NCBI GenBank assembly: GCA_002329075.1
Contig: DCXR01000009.1
Coordinates: 1-38,636, forward strand
Direction of reading: 5' to 3'
DNA length: 38,636 nt
From: Candidatus Neomicrothrix sp. UBA2131
GTDB lineage: Bacteria > Actinomycetota > Acidimicrobiia > Acidimicrobiales > MedAcidi-G1
Made by a program: the position numbers and the translations under genes. The notes below the pieces were generated by a model. The model ran no database searches. It saw only the letters and a list, made by a program, of their open reading frames with translations, and was not told the DNA's origin. Of the stretch, positions 24,563-31,736 are shown piece by piece (the stretch's first letter is position 1; each line of letters starts with the position of its first letter).

Positions 24563-25453
24563 GTGAGCAGCGCACCCGTCGACTACATCGCCCGCACCCG
24601 CGAGCAGTACGACGCCCTCGGCTACGACCCCTACCGCTGGGCCGAGCGCCCCGAAACGCCGCCATGGGTCCCTCTTACGAAGCCGGTCGCCGACTCGACC
24701 GTCGCCCTGCTGGCCTCCGGCGGCGCCTACCGCAGGGGCCACGTGGCGTTCCACTGGAACGACGACACAGGCATCCGCATGGTGCGCACCGACGAGCCGG
24801 CCGTCGACGTGCGCCTCACCCACTTCGCCTACGACCTGGTGCCCGCCCGCGAGGACCCCAACATCGTGTTCCCCGTCGACCGACTCAGCGAACTCGCCGA
24901 CGAGGGCGTCATCGGCGGCCTGGCCCCCGAGGCGGTCGCCTTCATGGGCGGCATCTACTCGGTGCGCCGGGCCGAGGTCGAGCTGGTGCCACAGGTCGTC
25001 GACGCCGTCATGGCCATGGACGTCGACCTGGCGCTGCTGGTGCCCGTCTGACCGGTCTGCCACCAGACCGTGGGTCTGGTCGCACGGGCGCTCGAGGAAG
25101 CCGGCGTCCCCACCCTCTGCCTCACCGCCGCCCACAGCATCACGGCGGCGGCCAACCCACCTCGGGCGGCGTTCGTCGACATGCCGCTCGGCTACACCGC
25201 CGGCCGACCCCACGAACCCGACTTCCAACGCGACCTGCTCCGGCGGGCGTTCGCCGCCTTCACCGCCATCGATGCACCTGGCACCATCGTCGACACCGGC
25301 ATCCGCTGGTCAGACGACGATTCATGGAAGGACGGCGCCAGCAGCGGCCTCAACAACGGCGTCGTCAGCGCAGAGGGCGACACCCGCAGCGAACGCAGCC
25401 CGGAGCCCCAGTACCAGTACGACGACGACCGCCTGGCCGCCGAAGGCGCCTGA
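24563..25453 (+). CDS. Selenoprotein: glycine/sarcosine/betaine (GrdB/PrdB-like) reductase family, TGA = Sec163
   Basis: Read through the in-frame TGA at 25049-25051, this gene gives 296 aa as one continuous family-like protein. The upstream part contains THFAYD..PAREDPNIVFPVDRLSEL, EGVIGGL and AFMGG. The sequence around the TGA reads VPV-U-PVCHQTVGLVARALE, a UxxC redox motif with Sec163 and Cys166. The downstream part (PRAAFVDMPLGYTAG..., ending DDDRLAAEGA) continues the same frame with the same GC3 bias to TGA 25453. Related family proteins have Cys or Sec at this site. A SECIS-like hairpin follows the TGA. Function: probably a thiol/selenol oxidoreductase; the actual substrate is unknown, and neither GrdA nor PrdA is seen here. 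It is divergent from merR-men and 35 bp before an esterase. The alternative, a nonsense-broken gene, is less likely given motif and hairpin. Confidence 0.85.
25052..25087 (+). promoter_or_regulatory. Bacterial SECIS element
   Basis: ACCAGACC (25062-25069) and GGTCTGGT (25073-25080) form an uninterrupted 8-bp stem with a GTG loop. The loop starts 18 nt after the TGA, within the usual bacterial spacing, and offers the G-U pair typical of SelB recognition. CCG 25052-25054 can pair with CGG 25085-25087 at the base. A competing 7-bp hairpin (25053-25059 with 64-70) is also possible. Confidence 0.7.
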
Positions 25454-25488
25454 GCGCACTCGCCCCTCCCGACCCCGAGAGGCAGACC

Positions 25489-26415
25489 ATGGCGATCGAC
25501 CCTGTCCTGAAGGCCATCCTCGAGGCCTTTCCGATGCTGTTCGGCGACCTGGGCACCATGACCGCCCAGGAGGTGCGGGCCGTGTTCGAACAGCGTGATC
25601 CGCTGCCGGGCGAGGACGTGGCCTCCGTCGAGGACCTGTTGGTGCCCGGGCCGGAAGGCCCCCTGCCGGTGCGCGTCTACCGGCCCGAGGGTGCTGCCGA
25701 CCCGGCCCCGGTGGTCGTGTTCTTCCACGGCGGCGGCTGGGTGCTCGGCAGCATCGACAGCCACGACGCCTCGTGTCGGGGGTTGGCCAACCGCACCGGT
25801 GCCGTGTTCGTGTCGGTCGACTACCGCCTGGCGCCCGAGCACCCGTACCCGGCTGCGGCTGACGACTGCTATGCGGCGACCTGCTGGGTGGCCGACCACG
25901 CCACCGACCTGGGTGTCGACCCGGGGCGCCTCGCAGTCGCCGGCGACAGCGCCGGTGGCAACCTGGCGGCCGTCGTGTGTCAGATGGCCCGCGACAGCGG
26001 TGGGCCTGCCATCGTCTTCCAGACGCTCATCTACCCGGTCACCGACCTCGACTTCGACCGCTGGCCCTCGATGGAGGAGAACGCCGACGGCCCGCTCCTC
26101 ACCCGTGAAGCCATGGACTGGTTCGCCCGCCACTACGTAGGGTCGCTGCCGTTCACCGACGATTCGTACGCCGCTCCGATCCGGGCCACCGACCTGTCGG
26201 GGCTCCCACCGGCACACGTGTCGACCGCCGGGCACGACCCGCTCCGGGACGAGGGCGCCGGCTATGTCGAGGCGCTGGCCGCTGCGGGTGTCGCCGTCGG
26301 TTACGACAACTTCGCCACGATGATCCACGGCTTCGTAGGCTTTGCCGACCTGGTCCCCGCCGCCGGCGAGGCCAGGGACCGCATCGCCGCCGCCCTCAGG
26401 GCGGGCCTCGCCTAG
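25489..26415 (+). CDS. HSL-family alpha/beta hydrolase (esterase/lipase)
   Basis: The 308-aa protein belongs to the hormone-sensitive-lipase-like esterases. It has the oxyanion motif HGGGW at 80-84, the DYRLAPEHPYPAAADD block, nucleophile Ser154 in GDSAGG, Asp250 in AGHDPLRDEG and His280 in MIHGF, so the triad is complete. It is cytoplasmic, with no signal. Predicted to hydrolyse short-chain or acyl esters. ATG 25489 has GAGAGG 6 nt upstream and lies 35 bp after the selenoprotein stop, so co-transcription is likely. TAG 26413-26415 is shared with the convergent gene in CTAG. Confidence 0.9.
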   Translation: MAIDPVLKAILEAFPMLFGDLGTMTAQEVRAVFEQRDPLPGEDVASVEDLLVPGPEGPLPVRVYRPEGAADPAPVVVFFHGGGWVLGSIDSHDASCRGLANRTGAVFVSVDYRLAPEHPYPAAADDCYAATCWVADHATDLGVDPGRLAVAGDSAGGNLAAVVCQMARDSGGPAIVFQTLIYPVTDLDFDRWPSMEENADGPLLTREAMDWFARHYVGSLPFTDDSYAAPIRATDLSGLPPAHVSTAGHDPLRDEGAGYVEALAAAGVAVGYDNFATMIHGFVGFADLVPAAGEARDRIAAALRAGLA

Positions 26416-27629
26416 TCGGAACCGCCTTCGGTGGCTCCGCCGCCGGCCAGCAGCGCTTCGATCTCGGCTTCGCTTCGGCCCAGGCCGGCCAGCACCTCGC
26501 GGGTGTGCTCGCCGACCTCGGGGGCCGTCGAGCGGGCCTCCCATGGGGTGCCGGCGAAGTCGACCGGCGTGGCGACCATGAGCGTGCTCGACGAACCGTC
26601 GGGCACCTCGACCATCGCACCCGAGGTCTGGAAGGCCGGATCGGCCAGCAGGTCGTCGAGGTCGTTCACCGGCGACCAGAAGAAGTCGGCCTCTTCTGCG
26701 AACGCCTCCTCCCATTCGGCCATCGTCCGGGTGGCGAACACCTCGTCCAGCAGGGCGATCAACTCCGCGGAGTTGATGGCGCGTTCGCGGACCGTGACGA
26801 AGCGCTCGTCGTCCATCCACTCCGGGTGGCCGACCACGCGTGCCAGCGGTGGCCAGTGGCGGTCGCCGTCGAGCCCTACGATCCAGAAGCGGCTTCCGCA
26901 GCCGGCGGTGTAGTTGTTTATGCACGGATTGCCAATGGTGGTACGGGTGCCGAGCCGCATGGGAGTGCCCCACATGAGCAGCGTGTTCACGTCGAACCCG
27001 ATCGTGTAGACGCCCTGCCGGAGAAGCGACGTCGACACCAACTGCCCCTCGCCGGTGCGCTCCCGGTCGAATAGGGCCGCCGAGACGGCGGCAGCACCCG
27101 AGATGCCCGTCGAGTGGTCGCCCATGCCGCCACGCTGGAACGGCGGGTTGCCGCCGGGTTCGGTCAGCAGGTGGGCGATACCGGAACGGGACCAGAAGGC
27201 GCCTACGTCGTAGGCGGGACGGTCGGCGTCGTCGCCCTCGCGGCCGTAGCCGGTGATGTGGCAGTAGACGAGGCGGGGGAACCGCTCGCAGATCGAATCG
27301 GCATCGAGGCCGAGCCGGTCGAGGGCACCGATACGCAGGTTGGTCACGAAGACATCAGCCTCGGAGATGAGCTCGAGGGCCACGCCGAGCCCCTCGACGC
27401 TGGCCAGGTCGAGGGCGATGCTGCGCTTCGAACGGTTGTCCAACTCGAACGGCGGGTTGGTCGGAAGGTCGCCACCGAGGATCTTCTGGAAAAGGCGGGC
27501 CGGGTCCCCGGACGGGGGCTCGATCTTGACGACGTCGGCACCCCAGTCGGCGAGGATCCCGCCGGTCGCCGGGCCCGCCACCCAGATCCCCAACTCGACC
27601 ACCTTCACGCCGGCCATAGGTCCGGACAT
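26412..27629 (-). CDS. CaiB/BaiF family (class III) CoA-transferase
   Basis: The 405-aa protein has the N-terminal VVELGIWVAGPATGGILADWGADVVKIEPPSGD (residues 10-42), DNRSKRSIALDL, VTNLRIGALDRLGLD and HITGYGREGDD. The catalytic Asp is probably D171 in GGMGDHSTG. Class III enzymes move CoA between carboxylic acids via an aspartyl-CoA thioester. The substrate is unknown, but nearby beta-oxidation-type genes suggest acyl-CoA degradation. ATG 27629 is preceded by a GAGGGAG about 9 nt away and a TAGCGT box further up. ATG 27617 (MAGVKVV) is an alternative start. Confidence 0.9.
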   Translation of the reverse strand: MSGPMAGVKVVELGIWVAGPATGGILADWGADVVKIEPPSGDPARLFQKILGGDLPTNPPFELDNRSKRSIALDLASVEGLGVALELISEADVFVTNLRIGALDRLGLDADSICERFPRLVYCHITGYGREGDDADRPAYDVGAFWSRSGIAHLLTEPGGNPPFQRGGMGDHSTGISGAAAVSAALFDRERTGEGQLVSTSLLRQGVYTIGFDVNTLLMWGTPMRLGTRTTIGNPCINNYTAGCGSRFWIVGLDGDRHWPPLARVVGHPEWMDDERFVTVRERAINSAELIALLDEVFATRTMAEWEEAFAEEADFFWSPVNDLDDLLADPAFQTSGAMVEVPDGSSSTLMVATPVDFAGTPWEARSTAPEVGEHTREVLAGLGRSEAEIEALLAGGGATEGGSD

Positions 27630-27664
27630 CGTCGCTCGCTCCCTCTGGTCGTCCACTGGGGGCG

Positions 27665-27670
27665 ACGCTA
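27665..27670 (-). promoter_or_regulatory. -10 box of the CaiB-type gene
   Basis: TAGCGT on the minus strand would give a leader of about 30 nt containing GAGGGAG before ATG 27629. Confidence 0.4.
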
Positions 27671-27716
27671 CGTCCCGGCGCCCCCGTCGATCCTGTCGGG
27701 CCACAGATAGGACGGT

Positions 27717-27722
27717 TAGCGT
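27717..27722 (+). promoter_or_regulatory. -10 box of the tyrosine phosphatase gene
   Basis: TAGCGT lies 8 nt before ATG 27731, consistent with leaderless transcription. Confidence 0.5.
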
Positions 27723-27730
27723 CCCGACCC

Positions 27731-28276
27731 ATGATCCTCTTCGTCTGCACGGGGAACATCTGCCGTTCGCCCATGGGCGAGGCGCTGCTGCGCCACCACC
27801 TGGCCGCCAAAGGGGCCTACCAGCCGGTCGCGTCGGCCGGGACACATGCCATGGACGGCGGGCTGGCGACCGGACACGGAATCGAGGTGCTTGCCGACCG
27901 GGGCATCGACATGACCGGGCATCGGAGCCGCCACCTCGACACCGGCATCGTGGAAGGTGCCGACCTGATCGTGGCCATGACCCGACAGCACCAAGCCGTC
28001 GTGGGTCGGCTCGACCCGACGGCCCGTGGGCGGACGTTCCTCGCCGGCGAGGTGGCCCGCCTGGGTGGACAGGTCGACCCACCCGCAGCCGACGAGGGTC
28101 TCAGGGCCTGGGTGACGCGCCTCGACGGCGCCCGCGGCGGCCACATGACCACCGGCCGGGTGGCCGACGAGGTAGCCGATCCGTACGGCGAGAACCGGGA
28201 CGCCTACGAGCAGACGGCGAACCGACTCGACGGCCTCTGCACGGCCCTTTCCCGCCTGCTCTCCGAATCACCCTGA
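27731..28276 (+). CDS. Low-molecular-weight protein tyrosine phosphatase family protein
   Basis: The 181-aa protein begins with the phosphate-binding loop CTGNICRS (Cys6 to Arg12, CX5R) directly after a first beta strand, as in LMW-PTPs. The general-acid Asp is probable in EVADPYGEN near the C-terminus. LMW-PTPs dephosphorylate phosphotyrosine or, in relatives, phosphoarginine; arsenate reductase is a second option, but its extra Cys pattern is not evident. It is slightly longer than the usual 150-160 aa, with an insert around 95-140. The stop is 17 bp before the acyl-CoA dehydrogenase start, which has its own -10 box. Confidence 0.88.
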   Translation: MILFVCTGNICRSPMGEALLRHHLAAKGAYQPVASAGTHAMDGGLATGHGIEVLADRGIDMTGHRSRHLDTGIVEGADLIVAMTRQHQAVVGRLDPTARGRTFLAGEVARLGGQVDPPAADEGLRAWVTRLDGARGGHMTTGRVADEVADPYGENRDAYEQTANRLDGLCTALSRLLSESP

Positions 28277-28280
28277 GCGG

Positions 28281-28286
28281 TACGGT
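28281..28286 (+). promoter_or_regulatory. -10 box of the acyl-CoA dehydrogenase gene
   Basis: TACGGT lies 7 nt before ATG 28294, in the short gap after the phosphatase gene. Confidence 0.5.
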
Positions 28287-28293
28287 CGGCGGC

Positions 28294-29517
28294 ATGGACC
28301 TCTCGTTCAGCGCGACGGAGATCGCCTTCGCCGACGAGGCCCGGACCTGGCTCGAGGAGCACCTCGTCGGCGACTTCGCGGACCTGCGGGGGCGCGGCGG
28401 CACGGGCCGTGACGACATCGCACCCGAGGTCCTCATCGCATGGGAGCGGGAACTGGCCTCAGGCGGCTGGCTGGGGCTCGACTACCCGAGGGAGATGGGG
28501 GGCCGGGGGGCCTCGCTGTTCGAGCAGGTCGTGTTCCACCAGGCCTATGCCGAGGCCCGCGGCCCGGGACGGCTCCCCAACATCGGGCTGACGCTGCTGG
28601 GCCCGACCCTCCTGGCGTTCGGCAGCATCGAACAACAGCACCGGTTCGTGCCGGGAATCATCGCAGGAGAGGAGTTCTGGTGTCAGGGCTACTCCGAGCC
28701 CGATGCCGGCTCCGACCTGGCGAACGTGTCCACGAATGCCCGCCTCGATGGCGAACGTTGGCTGGTCTCCGGCCAGAAGGTCTGGACGTCCCTCGCCCAG
28801 TTCGCCCAGTGGGCGTTCGTTGTCGTCCGCACCGACCCGGACAGCGAGCGCCACCGGGGACTCTCCTACCTGTTGGTGCCGATGGACCAGCCGGGGATCG
28901 AGATCCGGCCCATCGTCCAGATCACCGGAGGTTCGGAATTCAACGAGGTGTTCTTCGACGAGGCTGAGACCGACGCCGACCTCGTCGTCGGTGGCGAGGG
29001 CAGAGGGTGGCAGGTCGCCATGGCCACGCTCGGCTTCGAGCGTGGCGCATCCACGCTCGGCCAACAGGCCGGCTTCCGCCAGGAGCTCGAGGCACTGTTC
29101 GCCCTGGCCACCGAGACGGGTGTCATCGACGACCCGGTGTTGCGCCAGGACCTGATGCGTGCCCGCAGCGAACTCGAGATCATGCGGTGGAACAACCTGA
29201 GGATGCTCAGCGTCCTCGGGACCGGTGGGGCTCCCGGCCCGGAGATGTCCATCGGCAAGCTCTTCTGGGCCACCTGGCACCGGCGTCTCGGCGAGATCGG
29301 CATGAGGATCCGGGGCGCCGGCGGCATGGTCGGCGGCGCCGCCGGAGATGCGGCCACGGTGTCTCCGGGTGATCCGCTCGGCATCGGCTACGAACTGGAC
29401 GGCCTCCAGCGCACCTTCCTCTACAGCAGGGCCCACACCATCTATGCCGGCACCAACCAGGTGCAGCGCAACGTGATCGGGGAGCGGGTGCTGGACCTTC
29501 CCCGCGAGCAGCGCTAG
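28294..29517 (+). CDS. Acyl-CoA dehydrogenase
   Basis: The 407-aa flavoprotein has the three-part fold. The N-terminal helical part (GWLGLDYPREMGGRGAS) leads to a middle beta domain with CQGYSEPDAGSDLANVSTNARLDGERWLVSGQKVWTS. The C-terminal helices end with TIYAGTNQVQRNVIGERVL, the FAD/dimer contact. It introduces a trans-2,3 double bond into acyl-CoA and passes electrons to ETF. Chain-length class cannot be read; the sequence resembles actinobacterial FadE-type enzymes that sometimes act on sterol or branched chains. ATG 28294 fits the family N-terminus (MDLSFSATEIAFADEARTW). Confidence 0.92.
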   Translation: MDLSFSATEIAFADEARTWLEEHLVGDFADLRGRGGTGRDDIAPEVLIAWERELASGGWLGLDYPREMGGRGASLFEQVVFHQAYAEARGPGRLPNIGLTLLGPTLLAFGSIEQQHRFVPGIIAGEEFWCQGYSEPDAGSDLANVSTNARLDGERWLVSGQKVWTSLAQFAQWAFVVVRTDPDSERHRGLSYLLVPMDQPGIEIRPIVQITGGSEFNEVFFDEAETDADLVVGGEGRGWQVAMATLGFERGASTLGQQAGFRQELEALFALATETGVIDDPVLRQDLMRARSELEIMRWNNLRMLSVLGTGGAPGPEMSIGKLFWATWHRRLGEIGMRIRGAGGMVGGAAGDAATVSPGDPLGIGYELDGLQRTFLYSRAHTIYAGTNQVQRNVIGERVLDLPREQR

Positions 29518-29538
29518 GCCCGTTCCGCCCGGAGCGCG

Positions 29539-29544
29539 TATCGT
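29539..29544 (+). promoter_or_regulatory. -10 box of the thiolase gene
   Basis: TATCGT would give a leader of about 20 nt containing the GAGGAG site before GTG 29572. Confidence 0.45.
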
Positions 29545-29571
29545 TGCGGTTGAGCGAACCGAGGAGCACCC

Positions 29572-30723
29572 GTGGCCGAGGCCTACATCGTCGATGCCGT
29601 CCGAACCCCGACCGGGAAGCGGGGTGGCGGCCTGTCCCAGGTCCACCCGGCCGATCTGGGCGCACATGCGATCTCCGCCCTGCTCGAGCGCACCGGCGTC
29701 GACCCGATCGCCGTCGAGGACGTGGTGTTCGGGTGCCTCGACACCCTCGGCCCGCAGGCCGGCGACATCGCCCGCACCGCCTGGCTGGCAGCCGGCCTCC
29801 CGGAGGCCGTCCCCGGCACCACCGTCGATCGCCAGTGCGGGTCCGGCCAGCAGGCCGTCAGCTTCGCCGCAATGGGCGTCTGGGCCGGCGTGCAGGACCT
29901 CGTCGTCGCCGGCGGCGTCCAGAACATGAGCATGATCCCGATCGGAGCCGCCATGGAGGTGGCCGCACCGTACGGCCACGAGGACCCCTTCTCGGGTTCC
30001 ACCGGCTGGGTCGACCGCTACGGCACCCAGGAGGTGTCACAGTTCCGTGGTGCGGAGTTGATAGCGGAGAAGTGGGACATAACCCGCGAGGAGATGGAGG
30101 TGTTCGCCCTGGCCAGCCACCAGCGGGCGGTCACATCCATCGAAGAGGGCCGCTTCGACGCCGAGGTCGCACCCCTGGCCGGCGTCGAACACGACGAGGG
30201 GCCGCGACATGGGACCTCGCTCGAGAAGATGGCCTCGCTGGCTCCGCTGGTCGAAGGAGGGCGGCTCACCGCTGCGGTCGCCAGCCAGATCAGCGACGGT
30301 GCTGCGGCGCTGTTGGTCGCATCGGAGCGGGCGGTGGACGAGCACGGCCTCACGCCGAGGGCACGCATCCACCACGTCAGCGTGCGCGGCGACGACCCGA
30401 TCTACATGCTGACCGGCCCCATCGCCGCCACCGCCCATGCGCTGGAACGTACCGGCATGTCGATCGACGACTTCGACCTCTTCGAGTGCAATGAGGCCTT
30501 CGCCTGTGTCCCGCTGGCCTGGATGCGTGAACACGACGTGCCACACGAGAAGGTCAACGTAAACGGCGGAGCGATCGCCCTGGGACATCCGCTGGGCTGC
30601 ACGGGAGCCAAGCTGATGACGACGCTGCTCCACGAACTCGAGCGCACCGGCGGTCGCTTCGGCCTCCAGACCATGTGTGAGGGTGGCGGCCAGGCCAACG
30701 TCACGATCCTGGAACGGCTCTAG
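29572..30723 (+). CDS. Thiolase (acetyl-CoA C-acyltransferase)
   Basis: The 383-aa enzyme has the acyl-accepting Cys89 in DRQCGSGQQAV, CNEAFA, GGAIALGHPLGCTGAKL with catalytic His, and the second Cys in MCEGGGQANV near the C-terminus. All thiolase catalytic residues are present. It may either cleave 3-ketoacyl-CoA (degradative) or condense acetyl-CoA; the neighbouring acyl-CoA dehydrogenase favours degradation. GTG 29572 has GAGGAG 5 nt upstream. The convergent crotonase gene ends 16 bp away. Confidence 0.94.
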   Translation: MAEAYIVDAVRTPTGKRGGGLSQVHPADLGAHAISALLERTGVDPIAVEDVVFGCLDTLGPQAGDIARTAWLAAGLPEAVPGTTVDRQCGSGQQAVSFAAMGVWAGVQDLVVAGGVQNMSMIPIGAAMEVAAPYGHEDPFSGSTGWVDRYGTQEVSQFRGAELIAEKWDITREEMEVFALASHQRAVTSIEEGRFDAEVAPLAGVEHDEGPRHGTSLEKMASLAPLVEGGRLTAAVASQISDGAAALLVASERAVDEHGLTPRARIHHVSVRGDDPIYMLTGPIAATAHALERTGMSIDDFDLFECNEAFACVPLAWMREHDVPHEKVNVNGGAIALGHPLGCTGAKLMTTLLHELERTGGRFGLQTMCEGGGQANVTILERL

Positions 30724-30739
30724 GGGGCCGACCGGGGCC

Positions 30740-31705
30740 TCAGAGCACCTCGTCGACCAGGCCCCAGTCGAGCGCCGTCTCCGCACCGATCGTCGATCCC
30801 CCGAGGCACCAGGCCAGCGTGCGTTGACGGCCGATCCTGCGCGGCACGCTGATCGTGCCACCGGCCCCGGGGATGAGGCCCATCGAAACCTCAGGCAGGC
30901 AGAACGTGGCATCGGAGGTGGCCTCCACGCTGTGGGCGAAGGCGGCCAGCTCCACGCCGGCGCCGACCGAGGCCCCGTGCATCCGAACCGTGAGGCGGTC
31001 GGCCAGCCGGTCCATCCAGGGCGCAGCATTTGCCGTCGTGCGGATGAGATGGGCGGTGGCAGGGTCGTCGACGCTGCCGAACTCGGCCAGGTCACCCCCG
31101 GCGCAGAACGACGGGCCGGCCCCGTCGAGGACGATGGGCCGGTCGTCGCCGGCGGCGAGTCCCCGCAGGGCCTCGACGAGGGCGTCGCGCATGGCGGCCG
31201 AGAACAGGTTGTGCAGGCGGGGGCGGTTGAGCGTGAGGCGCACCCGGGTGCCGTCGTCGACGAGTACCGGTGGTTCCGGTTCGTCGGGTCGGACACGGCG
31301 GCCCCGGCCGGACAGCCAGGCGGCGAACTCGGGCCCCGCCTGGAGCGTGGCGTAGACGGCCGATTCGAGCAGGAGCGCTGCCTCGATCGGCTGCCCCTCG
31401 GATGCCCGCAGCACCTGGGCGAGGGCGGTCGCAGCGTTCGGCCGCTCGTGGGCGGCAGAGGCCAGCAGGAGGGCTGAAGCGAGGTCCCCGGCCACGGCGT
31501 CGAACCCGGGTGCGGTTCCCATCGTTGCTACGCCGATGCACACCACCGGGAGCAGCCCGAGCGGGTCGAGGGCATCGGTCGGCAGCAGGTGGGCATCGTC
31601 CACCACGAGCGCCGGCACGTCCCGGAGGGCACCGGTGTCGAGGTCTGCGGTCGGCCTCGAAAGCCGTTCGGAGGCCTCCTCAGCCGACCACACGACGGGT
31701 GTCAT
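30740..31705 (-). CDS. Crotonase (enoyl-CoA hydratase/isomerase) family protein with rearranged domain order
   Basis: The 321-aa protein has a crotonase core at about 148-321: LTLNRPRLHN, oxyanion segments FCAGGDL (200-206) and HGASVGAGVELA (243-254), and PEVSMGLIPGAGGT with Glu272. It stops right after WGLVDEVL, where ordinary crotonases continue for about 60 residues of trimer-forming helices. Instead residues about 88-134 (PNAATALAQVLRAS..., LLLESAVYATLQAGPEF) look like that missing C-terminal helical segment. This suggests a permuted or split arrangement (inference). It probably acts on an acyl-CoA. It is the last gene of a minus-strand unit: small Cys protein, ligase, crotonase. There is a 31-bp gap to the ligase. 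Confidence 0.82.
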   Translation of the reverse strand: MTPVVWSAEEASERLSRPTADLDTGALRDVPALVVDDAHLLPTDALDPLGLLPVVCIGVATMGTAPGFDAVAGDLASALLLASAAHERPNAATALAQVLRASEGQPIEAALLLESAVYATLQAGPEFAAWLSGRGRRVRPDEPEPPVLVDDGTRVRLTLNRPRLHNLFSAAMRDALVEALRGLAAGDDRPIVLDGAGPSFCAGGDLAEFGSVDDPATAHLIRTTANAAPWMDRLADRLTVRMHGASVGAGVELAAFAHSVEATSDATFCLPEVSMGLIPGAGGTISVPRRIGRQRTLAWCLGGSTIGAETALDWGLVDEVL

Positions 31706-31736
31706 GGCAATAGTGTGGCCGGTGCGAGCAGCCCCG

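Noticed and set aside
25049..25051. Treating the TGA as an ordinary stop or a disabling mutation
   Set aside because: The frame continues with family-like sequence, the codon falls exactly in a U-x-x-C redox motif, and a SECIS-type hairpin follows.
30724..30739. Terminator between the convergent thiolase and crotonase genes
   Set aside because: The 16-bp gap holds only a short imperfect GGCC pairing and no T-run.
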